A stretch of DNA of 64,000 nt from Solirubrobacter deserti (GTDB taxonomy: Bacteria > Actinomycetota > Thermoleophilia > Solirubrobacterales > Solirubrobacteraceae): the NCBI RefSeq assembly GCF_003344625.1, contig NZ_QPKJ02000003.1:558001-622000 (forward strand). The letters run 5' to 3'. The translations under genes and the position numbers were made by a program. The first letter of the stretch is position 1, and each line of letters begins with the position of its first letter. The notes beneath the pieces are model-generated. The model was given only the letters and a program-made list of their open reading frames with translations. It was not told where the DNA came from and ran no database searches. Positions 1 to 7,099 of the stretch are shown here, one piece after another.

Positions 1-254
1 AGGACCAGCAGGTCCTCGCCGTCGACCGTGATCTCGGTGCCGCCGTACTTCGAGTACAGGACCTCGTCACCCTCGACGACGTCGAGGGGCTGGCGCTGGC
101 CGTTGTCGTCGAGCTTCCCGTCGCCGACGGCAAGGACCTTGCCCTTCTGGGGCTTCTCCTTGGCGGTGTCAGGAAGAACGATGCCGGAAGCGGTGGTCGC
201 TTCCTCCTCGACGGCCTTGACGATCAAACGATCGCCCAGCGGCTTCAGCTTCAT
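1..254 (-). CDS. groES: GroES co-chaperonin (10 kDa), 3' end outside window
   Basis: Heptameric lid of the GroEL folding chamber in the cytoplasm. The visible 84 residues begin [13 protein letters not shown], the classic GroES N-terminus, and contain the mobile loop region around [12 protein letters not shown] and the strand [10 protein letters not shown]; only the last dozen or so residues are cut off. ATG at 252-254 is preceded by GGAGG (262-266 on this strand). The gene carries its own heat-shock promoter and two CIRCE operators just upstream, so HrcA control is expected. groEL would normally follow beyond the left edge, which cannot be seen here. Confidence 0.97.
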   Translation of the reverse strand, partial: MKLKPLGDRLIVKAVEEEATTASGIVLPDTAKEKPQKGKVLAVGDGKLDDNGQRQPLDVVEGDEVLYSKYGGTEITVDGEDLLV

Positions 255-292
255 TGAGTGACCTCCACTCAGATGGGTGCCTGTTGAATCTG

Positions 293-319
293 TTGGCACT
301 CTCAGGGAGAGAGTGCCAG
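293..319. promoter_or_regulatory. CIRCE operator (proximal), HrcA binding site
   Basis: TTGGCACTC, nine bases, GAGTGCCAG: the CIRCE 9-9-9 inverted repeat with one mismatched end pair. It lies in the 5' leader of groES, about 40 bp before the start codon and just downstream of the predicted transcription start, where bound HrcA would block elongation or initiation. Confidence 0.93.
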
Positions 320-328
320 CGGAGGTGC

Positions 329-356
329 ATGATACGACGAAATTTCAGGTCGTCAA
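329..356 (-). promoter_or_regulatory. Housekeeping-type promoter of groES
   Basis: On the minus strand TTGACG (351-356) and TATCAT (329-334) are separated by 16 bp, a good sigma-A/HrdB-type promoter. It sits exactly between the two CIRCE elements, and the expected start point falls at about 322, next to the proximal CIRCE. The -35 part overlaps the 3' end of the upstream coding sequence. Confidence 0.75.
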
Positions 357-1652
357 GGGCTGCTTGGCACTCTCTTCACAGGAGTGCCAAGACGCGCGCG
401 ACGCGAACGCCCGAGGCGCCGTCACGACTGACGTGACGGAGCCCGGGAGTTGGGCGAAGCGCGTGGCTCGCCTGGCTCCCGGCGCGAGCCGGTAGAGCAC
501 GTCGCCGTCGCTGAAGAACGCGGCGCCGTCGTCCACGCCGACCAGTGCGCCGCGCGTCGAGACGGCGCGCAGCCGCCGCAGGCGCGTGTCGTAGACGCCG
601 TCCGCGCCGAGCAGCCGATCGTCGTCGAGCCACGTGAGCCGTCCGCCCGCGCCGGTGACGAGCTTCCCCGAGCGGACGTCGAGCACCGCCGAGCGGCCGT
701 CCCGCAGGCGCCCGGCGACGCGGTGGCCGTAGCCGGAGATCGACGTGAACTCGCCCCTGATCCGGGCCGAGCGCAGCCTCCCGCCGGTGAGCGGAACGAT
801 CCGGACCAGGCGGCCGTGGGCGAAGTACGCGCGCGAGCCGACGATCGCGGCGGCGTCGGCGCGGCGGTGCATGCGCTCCCGGACGCGCCCGTGGCGCACG
901 GAGAGCAGCACCATCTCGCCGTCGCGCCGGCCGACCGCCCACAGCCGGTCGCCCTGCCCGGTGCACCCCACCGCGACCGCGTCCCGGACCGGCACCGCGG
1001 TGGACCCCGAGAAGCCGCCCGCGGACGTCCTCGCCAGGCGCACCCGGCCGTCCGCGCCGCGGAGGGCCTGCACGACGCCGTCCGTCGCGCAGCGGCTTTG
1101 CGCGAGCACCTGCCCCTGGGCGACGCCGTAGCCCGCGACCCGCCCGTCGGCCCCGAGCTGGACCGTGTCCGTGCCGCGCACGCCGGTGACCGCGGCCACC
1201 AGCCGCGCGGTGCCGCTCGGGGCAGGCAGCTCGCTCGCCGCGATCAGCGTCTCCGGGTCCGACGTGCTGCACGCGAAGATCTCGCCGCCGGCGTCATAGA
1301 GCAGCCCGACGCGCGCGCCGACCGTCAGCTGGACCTGGCAGGAGGTGAAGGCGCTGCGCAGCGTGACGCGCTCGCCCGGCGATCCCTTCAGCGCACGCTC
1401 GACGCGCACGGAGTATTCGAGGGCGCCCGCCGCCGCCGTGCGCGACTCGACGACGCCGACCACCGCGTTCTGCGCCCCGGCGAGCGACATGGCCGGATGG
1501 CCGGGGATGCAGACGCAGGCGCTCGCCGTGGCCGGGGCCAGAGCGAGCGCGAGAAGGCTAGTTCTGAGCGCCGCCCACGCCGCGGAGGCGATCCTGGAAG
1601 TCCGGCGGGTTCTCGACGATCTGTGAGAAGCGCACGACCGTGACCGTGTCAT
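345..1652 (-). CDS. Secreted protein: TIMP/NTR-like domain plus beta-propeller-like repeats
   Basis: Exported protein of about 435 residues with no known pathway. The arginine-rich start is followed by a hydrophobic segment (LLALALAPATASA), after which the mature chain would begin CVCIP. A Cys-x-Cys right behind the signal peptide is the hallmark of netrin/TIMP-like (NTR) folds, and the next 110 residues (AVVGVVESR, ALKGSPGERVTL) fit that fold. The rest reads as short repeated strands typical of a beta-propeller. ATG at 1650-1652 is the first workable start, but it overlaps the ASCH gene by about 95 bp, so the true start is uncertain. The last codons run through a CIRCE and the groES -35 box. 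Confidence 0.72.
   Translation of the reverse strand: MTRSRSCASHRSSRTRRTSRIASAAWAALRTSLLALALAPATASACVCIPGHPAMSLAGAQNAVVGVVESRTAAAGALEYSVRVERALKGSPGERVTLRSAFTSCQVQLTVGARVGLLYDAGGEIFACSTSDPETLIAASELPAPSGTARLVAAVTGVRGTDTVQLGADGRVAGYGVAQGQVLAQSRCATDGVVQALRGADGRVRLARTSAGGFSGSTAVPVRDAVAVGCTGQGDRLWAVGRRDGEMVLLSVRHGRVRERMHRRADAAAIVGSRAYFAHGRLVRIVPLTGGRLRSARIRGEFTSISGYGHRVAGRLRDGRSAVLDVRSGKLVTGAGGRLTWLDDDRLLGADGVYDTRLRRLRAVSTRGALVGVDDGAAFFSDGDVLYRLAPGARRATRFAQLPGSVTSVVTAPRAFASRASWHSCEESAKQPLTT
364..390. promoter_or_regulatory. CIRCE operator (distal), perfect 9-9-9
   Basis: TTGGCACTC, nine bases, GAGTGCCAA: a perfect CIRCE dyad 8 bp upstream of the groES -35 box. It lies inside the last codons of the upstream secreted-protein gene. 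Two CIRCEs flanking one promoter usually mean tight HrcA repression. Confidence 0.94.
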
Positions 1653-1956
1653 CCAGGGCGACCTCGCGATCATAGATCTGCTTGAGGAAGTGGACGAGCT
1701 CTTCCGTCCGGCGGAACTCGGGGTTGTCGTGCTCGATGTCGCGCGGCGAGAGGTCCTTGACCCGCTTGACCTCCACGTTGTCGATGACGGCGTGGAACAG
1801 CTTCTCGCGCGGCGAGTACTGGTAGCCGACGGTGACGAGCACGACCTGGTTCTTGCGGTACTTGTGCCGCTTGTCGCCGAGGCGGATGGTGGCGGTCTTG
1901 CGACCGCGCTTCATCTGGTCGGCGAACACCGTGGAGTAGAAGTTGAGGACCTGCAC
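1558..1956 (-). CDS. ASCH-domain protein
   Basis: About 132 residues beginning VQVLNFYSTVFADQ and containing KTATIRLGDKRHKY, typical of ASCH domains, a PUA-like fold thought to bind RNA or act in RNA-linked processes. The reading frame runs through the Nudix stop; GTG at 1954-1956 gives the start that matches the domain edge, while TTG at 1975-1977 overlapping the Nudix stop is an alternative. It lies third in the Crp-Nudix-ASCH operon. The actual substrate is unknown. Confidence 0.7.
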   Translation of the reverse strand: MQVLNFYSTVFADQMKRGRKTATIRLGDKRHKYRKNQVVLVTVGYQYSPREKLFHAVIDNVEVKRVKDLSPRDIEHDNPEFRRTEELVHFLKQIYDREVALDDTVTVVRFSQIVENPPDFQDRLRGVGGAQN

Positions 1957-1973
1957 GACGCGGCAGACTAGCG

Positions 1974-2381
1974 TCAAGAAGCCTTCTTGGACAGCAGGCG
2001 CCCGATCAGCGCCCGCTCGCCGGGGTACGAGAGCGTGTCCGGGGCGCTCTCGAGCGCGATCCAGCGGGCGTCGTCGACCTCGTGGTCGTGGTCGCTCGTG
2101 GAGCCTCCGACGTACTCGCACAGGAAGAAGTGGACGGTCTTGCGCACCCGCCGACCACCCCGACGGTAGGTGTAGCGAACATCCCCGAGCGGCTCGAGCA
2201 CGTTCGCGACCACGCCGGTCTCCTCGCGCACCTCGCGCGCCGCGACCTCCTCGGGCGTCTCGCCGTCCTCCATCCCGCCCTTGGGCAACCCGGTGACGCG
2301 CTTGCCGGCGGGTGTGATGACGAGGAGTTCCTCCCCGCGCAGGACCACACCGCCGTAGGACGTCTCGCGCTCAGTAGACAT
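1974..2381 (-). CDS. Nudix hydrolase
   Basis: A 135-residue pyrophosphohydrolase acting on a nucleoside diphosphate linked to another moiety. The Nudix box G-x5-E-x7-REVREETGV is complete at residues 35-57 (GGMEDGE to REETGV), so metal binding and catalysis should be intact. The substrate is not readable from sequence; the length and the basic YRRGGRRVRK segment resemble small diphosphoinositol-polyphosphate-type or MutT-like enzymes. ATG 2379-2381 overlaps the stop of the Crp-like gene by 11 bp, so the two are translationally coupled. Confidence 0.92.
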   Translation of the reverse strand: MSTERETSYGGVVLRGEELLVITPAGKRVTGLPKGGMEDGETPEEVAAREVREETGVVANVLEPLGDVRYTYRRGGRRVRKTVHFFLCEYVGGSTSDHDHEVDDARWIALESAPDTLSYPGERALIGRLLSKKAS

Positions 2382-3072
2382 AGTTGCGCAGCGCGTCGGG
2401 TTCGTGGACGACCAGCCGGCCACGTCCCTGAGAGATCACGCCTGCCCGTTCGAGCGTCGCCAGGAACCGGGACGCGGACTCACGGGAGGAGCCCGCGAGC
2501 ATCGCGAGATCGGCCTGCGTGGCCGTGATCTGGACGTCGCCCTCGGGCGCGCCCTCGGCCACCGCCTGCTGCACCAGCTGCGCGATCACGCTCGCCACGC
2601 GCGACTGCACGGTCTGGAACGACTGCGAGGCCAGGCGCTCATTGGTGGCGCGCAGGCGGCGCGCCAGCGATCCGGCGAGTGCCACCGCCAGCTGCGGCCG
2701 GCGCAGCATCAGCCGGCGCATGTCCGGGCCGAGGATCGCGAGCGCCTCGACGGCATCGATCGTCTCCACCGTGGCGCTGCGGCGCTCGTCGTCGAACATC
2801 GCGAGCTCGCCGAAGATGTCGCCGGGGCCGAAGGTGGCGAGCGCGATCTGGCGCCCGTCGGCGTGCTCGCGCACGGCCCGCGCGTGGCCGGACCGCACGA
2901 CGTAACAGGTGTTGGACTCGTCCCCCTCGCGGAAGACGACCTCACCCGCGCCGAAGCGGCGCGGGTGCGAGACCTCGGCGACGAGCGCGAGGTCGTCGGG
3001 TCCCAGCGAGACGAACACCGGGACCCGGGCGAGAAGCTCTGCGGTTGGGAGTGTGCTGCCGGTCACGTTCAC
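2371..3072 (-). CDS. Crp/Fnr-family transcription regulator
   Basis: 233 residues. A cyclic-nucleotide-binding beta-roll spans about 10-130, with FGPGDIFGELAMFDDERRSATVE matching the phosphate-binding cassette (GELAMF...RSA). A winged HTH lies near the C-terminus, ATQADLAMLAGSSRESASRFLATLERAGVI. The cassette keeps the Arg and Ser that contact cAMP in CRP, so cNMP binding is plausible. GTG start at 3070-3072. First gene of an operon with the Nudix and ASCH genes; it may regulate them, but no operator was identified. Confidence 0.93.
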   Translation of the reverse strand: MNVTGSTLPTAELLARVPVFVSLGPDDLALVAEVSHPRRFGAGEVVFREGDESNTCYVVRSGHARAVREHADGRQIALATFGPGDIFGELAMFDDERRSATVETIDAVEALAILGPDMRRLMLRRPQLAVALAGSLARRLRATNERLASQSFQTVQSRVASVIAQLVQQAVAEGAPEGDVQITATQADLAMLAGSSRESASRFLATLERAGVISQGRGRLVVHEPDALRNYVY

Positions 3073-3098
3073 CGGGGGTCTACCACCCCCGGCGGAAC

Positions 3099-4166
3099 TT
3101 ATGCCACCTCGAGGGCCCGCTCGCGCCGTCTGCGGGTGAAGATCCGGCCCGCGAACACGGCCAGGAGCGCGATCGCGGCGATCGGCAAGATGATCGCCAG
3201 CGCGATCAGCGCCACGCCCGCGATCACCTCCAGCACACGTACGGCGTCCCCGATCGCGTCGCCCGGCGTCCAGCGGTCGCCGGGCGCGGCCGCCGCGCCG
3301 CGGCGGCGCTCGCCCTCGATCGACAGGTCGACCGTCGCATAGCTGACCTCCGCGCCGAGCTCGTTCACCTCGCGCTGCGCCTGGGTGACGCGGCGGGAGG
3401 CGCGGTCGAGCGCGGCGCGCAGCCGCTGGCGGTCCTTGTCGGTCGTCGCCTTGGCGAGACGGTTGCGCAGCCCCTCGCGGTCGGCCCGCGCGTCGCGGAC
3501 CCGCGACTCGAGCACCTCGCGCATGTCCGTGAGGTCCTCCGTCTGCTGCGAGCGCGCCTTCACGTGCGCCAGCTTGGAGATGCGCGCCAGGCCGTCGTCG
3601 AGCCGGGCGGACGGGATCCGCAGGGCGAGGGTCGCGCTCGCCGTGCGCTCGCTGGGCTGCTCCACCTGCGAGCTCTGCACGAAGCCGCCGAGGGAGTCGA
3701 CGGTCGCGATCACCCGATCGGCCAAGGCCGGGACCCGGTCGGGTGTCGTGGAGAGGGTGAGCGACGCGTTGGTCTTGACCGCGCGGTCCTGCGGCGCGAC
3801 CGTCGCGGGCACGACGGAGCGCTTGGACTCGGGCTGCGCGGCGCTCGACGCGCCCGACGAGTCCTCCGACATCGAGTTCGGCTCGGTCGGGGCCATCGCC
3901 GCGACCTCGCCGCTCCCGCCCGACGCGGGCTCTTCTTCATCGCCGCCGCCGCCGGAAAGCCCGGCGATCACGACCACGGCCATCACGCCCGCCACGGCCA
4001 GGGACGCCACGATCGCGACCATGTGCTCGCCGATCGTGATCATGCGCCGCTTGAACCGTGACGGCGGCTGGGGGAAACGGTTGGCCACCCGGGTGTCGAG
4101 CTTGAGCGTCCAGGCGGGGTCGGGCTCAGGCTTGACGTCCCGCAGGAGGGTCTCGAGATCAGGCAT
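3099..4166 (-). CDS. DUF4349 membrane protein, probable anti-sigma factor
   Basis: 355 residues. A cytoplasmic N-terminus (about 1-45), a membrane segment (AIVASLAVAGVMAVVVIAGL, about 50-70), a low-complexity linker, an extracytoplasmic DUF4349 domain with a coiled coil (about 225-270, ADREGLRNRLAKATTDK), a second hydrophobic segment (about 315-340) and a basic tail. The start overlaps the stop of the ECF sigma gene by 8 bp. That coupling makes a cognate anti-sigma role likely, with the N-terminal stretch as sigma-binding part; the family itself is not biochemically settled. Confidence 0.8.
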   Translation of the reverse strand: MPDLETLLRDVKPEPDPAWTLKLDTRVANRFPQPPSRFKRRMITIGEHMVAIVASLAVAGVMAVVVIAGLSGGGGDEEEPASGGSGEVAAMAPTEPNSMSEDSSGASSAAQPESKRSVVPATVAPQDRAVKTNASLTLSTTPDRVPALADRVIATVDSLGGFVQSSQVEQPSERTASATLALRIPSARLDDGLARISKLAHVKARSQQTEDLTDMREVLESRVRDARADREGLRNRLAKATTDKDRQRLRAALDRASRRVTQAQREVNELGAEVSYATVDLSIEGERRRGAAAAPGDRWTPGDAIGDAVRVLEVIAGVALIALAIILPIAAIALLAVFAGRIFTRRRRERALEVA

Positions 4167-4710
4167 CGACGGCCTCCCGGAGCTTGGTCATGGCGCGGTG
4201 CAGGAGCGTGCCGGCGTTCGTGGCGCTCACGCCGAGGACTTCGGCGATCTCGGCGTTGGAGAGGTCGGCGTGGTACTTGAGCGCGATCACCTCGCGGTCG
4301 CGCGCAGCGAGCGTCGAGAGCGCGGCGCGGACGGCGTCGCGCGCCGCCGCCAGCTCGGCCGCCTCGTCCGGGCTCGGCTCTTCCAGCGGCCCGGGGATCT
4401 CGGCCGTCGCCGCGCGCTTGCGCCGGCGCAGCTCGTCCAGGGCCGCGTTGCGGGCGATGCCGAACAGCCACGCGCGCGGTGAGCCGCGGCGGGCGTCGAA
4501 GCGTGAGCGCTTGCGGTAGGCGCGCTCGAACGCCATTGCGGTCACGTCCTCGGCGGCCGCGCTGTCACGCAGAAGCGTCGCGGCGTAGGCGAAGACATCA
4601 TCCCGTGACTCGCGGTACAGCGCGTCGAAGTTCAGCGCGCGCTCCGCCGTCGTGGGCACGGTCGCGGTGGTGGCCGTCACACCCTCACTACGAACCTCTC
4701 CGGGATCCAT
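4159..4710 (-). CDS. ECF RNA polymerase sigma factor
   Basis: 183 residues. Region 2 at about 28-95 (FDALYRESRDDVFAYAATLL, DVTAMAFERAYR) and region 4 at about 120-178 (LAARDREVIALKYHADLSNAEIAEVLGVSATNAGTLLHRA, given here only as a span). It directs RNA polymerase to a small regulon, probably including its own operon. ATG 4708-4710 is chosen because homology starts soon after; the longer frame upstream runs antisense through the next gene. Coupled to the DUF4349 anti-sigma candidate. Confidence 0.93.
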   Translation of the reverse strand: MDPGEVRSEGVTATTATVPTTAERALNFDALYRESRDDVFAYAATLLRDSAAAEDVTAMAFERAYRKRSRFDARRGSPRAWLFGIARNAALDELRRRKRAATAEIPGPLEEPSPDEAAELAAARDAVRAALSTLAARDREVIALKYHADLSNAEIAEVLGVSATNAGTLLHRAMTKLREAVDA

Positions 4711-4737
4711 CACAGCCGCGCTAGATTCCTTCGCCCG

Positions 4738-5205
4738 ATGCTGCGCGTGGTGGTGGTCGCTCTCGCTGTCCTGGTGCTGTTGCCCGCTGCTGCGATCGCG
4801 CGGGAACCGGCGGAGCTGTGGGCCACGGTCAACGTCTGCGACACGGCCAAGCAGCCTGACGCGATCGGCATCCGCGCGTCGATGCCCGGCACACCGAAGG
4901 GTGCGCGGCTCTCCATGCGCTTCCGCGTCCAGTACCGGCTCGCGGACGGCACGTGGGAGGACGTCGAGGACGCCGACTCGGGCTGGCGCAACGTCGGCAT
5001 CGCCAAGGGCGTGCCGCTCGAGTACGGCTGGAGCTTCACGTTCGCCAAGCGCACCACGCCGGTGACGCTGCGCGGCGTGGTGAAGTTCCGCACCCGCCGC
5101 GGCAACACGCTCCCGCGCGAGCAGGAGGCCGCGACCGAGGCCGGGCACCCCACCAAGGCCGGCTCCGACCCGGTCGGCTACTCAGCGGCTACGTGCTTGC
5201 TGTGA
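4738..5205 (+). CDS. Small secreted protein of unknown function
   Basis: 155 residues. A clear signal peptide ([21 protein letters not shown]) is followed by a beta-rich domain with two Cys (residue 37 area NVCDTA and near the C-terminus ATCLL) that may form a disulfide. Family not recognised. A TAGATT box ends 10 nt before the ATG and there is no ribosome-binding site, so a leaderless mRNA is likely. Divergent from the sigma gene; its 3' end overlaps the convergent diesterase gene by 17 bp. Confidence 0.78.
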   Translation: MLRVVVVALAVLVLLPAAAIAREPAELWATVNVCDTAKQPDAIGIRASMPGTPKGARLSMRFRVQYRLADGTWEDVEDADSGWRNVGIAKGVPLEYGWSFTFAKRTTPVTLRGVVKFRTRRGNTLPREQEAATEAGHPTKAGSDPVGYSAATCLL

Positions 5206-5881
5206 ACAACCTCGGGTCGTTCGTGATGACGCCCGTCACGCCCAGCCGCTCCAGCTTGCTGATGCGCGGCCCGTCGTCGACGGTCCACACGTAGAGCTCG
5301 CCGCCCGCTTCCTTGATCGCCCGCACCAGGCGCGGCGTGACGAGCCGCCAGTGGGACATGATCGCGTCGCAGCGGCCGGCGCCGATGTGCGCCCGCGCCG
5401 CCCCCGGCAGCTTGGTGCGCACCCAGGCTGCGCCCGCGTAGGCGGGCAGCTTGGTGACCCACGACTGCGTGGGGTCGGACTTCAGGCGCGGCACGCTCCA
5501 GCCCAGCCGCAGACGCGGCTCCAGCGCGCGCAGGACGATCAGCGAGCGCATCCACATCGTCGAGATCAGCGTCCGCTCGACGAGGTCGTACTCGCGCAGC
5601 AGCTCGACGGCGCGCTGCTCATAGCCCGGGAGCTTGAGATCCACGTCGAGCTCGATCCCCTCGAAGGCGCTGCTCGCCAGGTGCGCGAGGCCCTCCTCGA
5701 GCGTCGGCGCGCCGTCCACGTGCGCGTAGTCGTGGGCCAGCAGCAGGCGACCCTCGTGCTCGAGCACGTCGAACTCGATCATGTCCACGCCGTGCTCGAG
5801 CGCGGCGTCGAACGAGGCGGGCGTGTTGCCCGGAACGATGAGGTCGGCGCCCTTGTGGCCGATCCGTCTCAGCGCTGACAT
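5189..5881 (-). CDS. Glycerophosphodiester phosphodiesterase family protein
   Basis: 230 residues, cytoplasmic by the absence of a signal peptide. It hydrolyses glycerophosphodiesters to an alcohol and glycerol-3-phosphate. GDPD signatures: HKG near residue 9, [21 protein letters not shown], the metal/catalytic pair in MIEFDV, LLAHD, and the C-terminal [10 protein letters not shown]. The usual Glu of the ENT motif is Gly here (PGNTP), which is unusual and could lower metal binding. ATG 5879-5881 overlaps the nei2 stop by 13 bp, so it ends the lhr-PIN-nei2 operon. Confidence 0.87.
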   Translation of the reverse strand: MSALRRIGHKGADLIVPGNTPASFDAALEHGVDMIEFDVLEHEGRLLLAHDYAHVDGAPTLEEGLAHLASSAFEGIELDVDLKLPGYEQRAVELLREYDLVERTLISTMWMRSLIVLRALEPRLRLGWSVPRLKSDPTQSWVTKLPAYAGAAWVRTKLPGAARAHIGAGRCDAIMSHWRLVTPRLVRAIKEAGGELYVWTVDDGPRISKLERLGVTGVITNDPRLFTAST

Positions 5882-6642
5882 CGTGGACACCAGTATGTAA
5901 TGCGGTTGTCGTCGCCCTGCCCGCGGGAACGGATCTTTGACAACTTCCCGCAGCGCGGGCAGTCCTGGCCGACCGTGCCGTAGACGAGCTTGAAGCGGTC
6001 CTGCATCCCGTCGCGCGCCGAGCGCTGCATCCGCGGGCGCGTCAGGCGCAGGATGCGCAGCACCTCCTCGTCGGAGACGTCGCCCGTGCGCCGCCACGGG
6101 TCGATCTCGGCCGCGAAGCAGCCCTCGACCTTCCACAGGTTCCCGATCCCGGCGAGGATCCGCTGGTCGAGCAGCGCGTCGCCGATCGGCCGCGTCGGGT
6201 CGTCCTCGCGCAGGCGCCGCAGGATGCCGGCCTCGTCGAGCTCGGGCGCGAGGATGTCCGGGCCGAGCATCGCCAGTCGCCGGTCGAAGCGCGTTCGGCT
6301 GTCGGTCATCAGCTCGAGCACCGGGCCGTTGATCTGCGCGACGAGCATGTTCCCGTGGCGCAGGATCAGCCACGTGTTGCGCGGCGTGCGCCAGTCCCCG
6401 GGCCGGGTGCGCCACCTGCCCGTCATCCGCAGGTGGCTGTGGATCGTCAGCCCGTTGTCGAAGCGGATGAACAGGTTCTTGCCGTGCGCGTCGACGGAGC
6501 GCACCGCGCTGCCCGCGAGCTTCTGCGGCCAGCGGTCGCGCCCGAAGCGCGGGTGCGGCGTCTCGATCGAATCCGGCACGTGTCCCTGCAGCACGGGGCG
6601 GATCTTGTTCGCCGCGTAGTGGATCGTGTCGCCCTCAGGCAC
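5869..6642 (-). CDS. nei2: Endonuclease VIII-like DNA glycosylase (Nei2)
   Basis: 257 residues; removes oxidised pyrimidines and nicks the abasic site. It starts MPEGDTIHY: Pro2 is the Schiff-base nucleophile and Glu3 the catalytic acid, and MPEGDT is the Nei rather than Fpg form. The H2TH region ([17 protein letters not shown]) and a C-terminal zinc finger (CPRCG...CPRCQ, about 231-256) are intact. Lies downstream of lhr, the neighbourhood seen in mycobacteria for Lhr and Nei2, here with a PIN gene between. Confidence 0.93.
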   Translation of the reverse strand: MPEGDTIHYAANKIRPVLQGHVPDSIETPHPRFGRDRWPQKLAGSAVRSVDAHGKNLFIRFDNGLTIHSHLRMTGRWRTRPGDWRTPRNTWLILRHGNMLVAQINGPVLELMTDSRTRFDRRLAMLGPDILAPELDEAGILRRLREDDPTRPIGDALLDQRILAGIGNLWKVEGCFAAEIDPWRRTGDVSDEEVLRILRLTRPRMQRSARDGMQDRFKLVYGTVGQDCPRCGKLSKIRSRGQGDDNRITYWCPRCQR

Positions 6643-7075
6643 GGCGTGTCGCCCACTCGAGCAGCTCGGCGCTGGACCACACGTCGTTGCCCGCCTCGTA
6701 CGCCTCGCGCGCCAGCCGTCGGTCGTCCGTCACGAGCAGGTCGGCGCGCGCGGCGGTCGCGTCCGCGATCAGCGAGTCCTGGAAATGCCGCACATCACGC
6801 ATACGTGCGTACTGGCTGTCCGGCTTCACCCGCGCACGGCCCGTGCGTGTCACACCTTCGACCACGACGGAGGAGGGAACGACCGTCCGCGGCAGCCGCT
6901 GCAGCGCCTTTCGGCGCACCGCGTCGCGGATCGCCGCCACCTGGTCCTCCTGCACGTGGGTCGTGAGCAGCTCCAGCGCGCCCTCGCGGATCGCCGTCAG
7001 CACGGCGTCTCGCCCATCCGGGTCGTCGTGCAGCGCGTCGAACACCATCGTGTCGATCATCACCCTGCGGATCAC
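6635..7075 (-). CDS. PIN-domain-like nuclease
   Basis: 146 residues. The order of acidic residues fits a PIN domain: MIDTMVFD at the N-terminus, a mid-chain Glu/Asp cluster, DSLIADATAARADLLVTDD near the C-terminus. PIN proteins are metal-dependent RNases or structure-specific nucleases. No antitoxin gene is adjacent, so a VapC role is not supported; its place between lhr and nei2, overlapping nei2 by 8 bp, suggests a link with repair. Starts possible at 7075 (MIRRV) or five codons later (MIDT). Confidence 0.75.
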   Translation of the reverse strand: MIRRVMIDTMVFDALHDDPDGRDAVLTAIREGALELLTTHVQEDQVAAIRDAVRRKALQRLPRTVVPSSVVVEGVTRTGRARVKPDSQYARMRDVRHFQDSLIADATAARADLLVTDDRRLAREAYEAGNDVWSSAELLEWATRRA

Positions 7076-7099
7076 GCCGCTGCGAGCGTAGACGGCCGC

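Noticed and set aside
6635..7075. VapC toxin of a toxin-antitoxin pair
   Set aside because: No antitoxin-like small gene adjoins it; both neighbours are large repair genes in the same operon.
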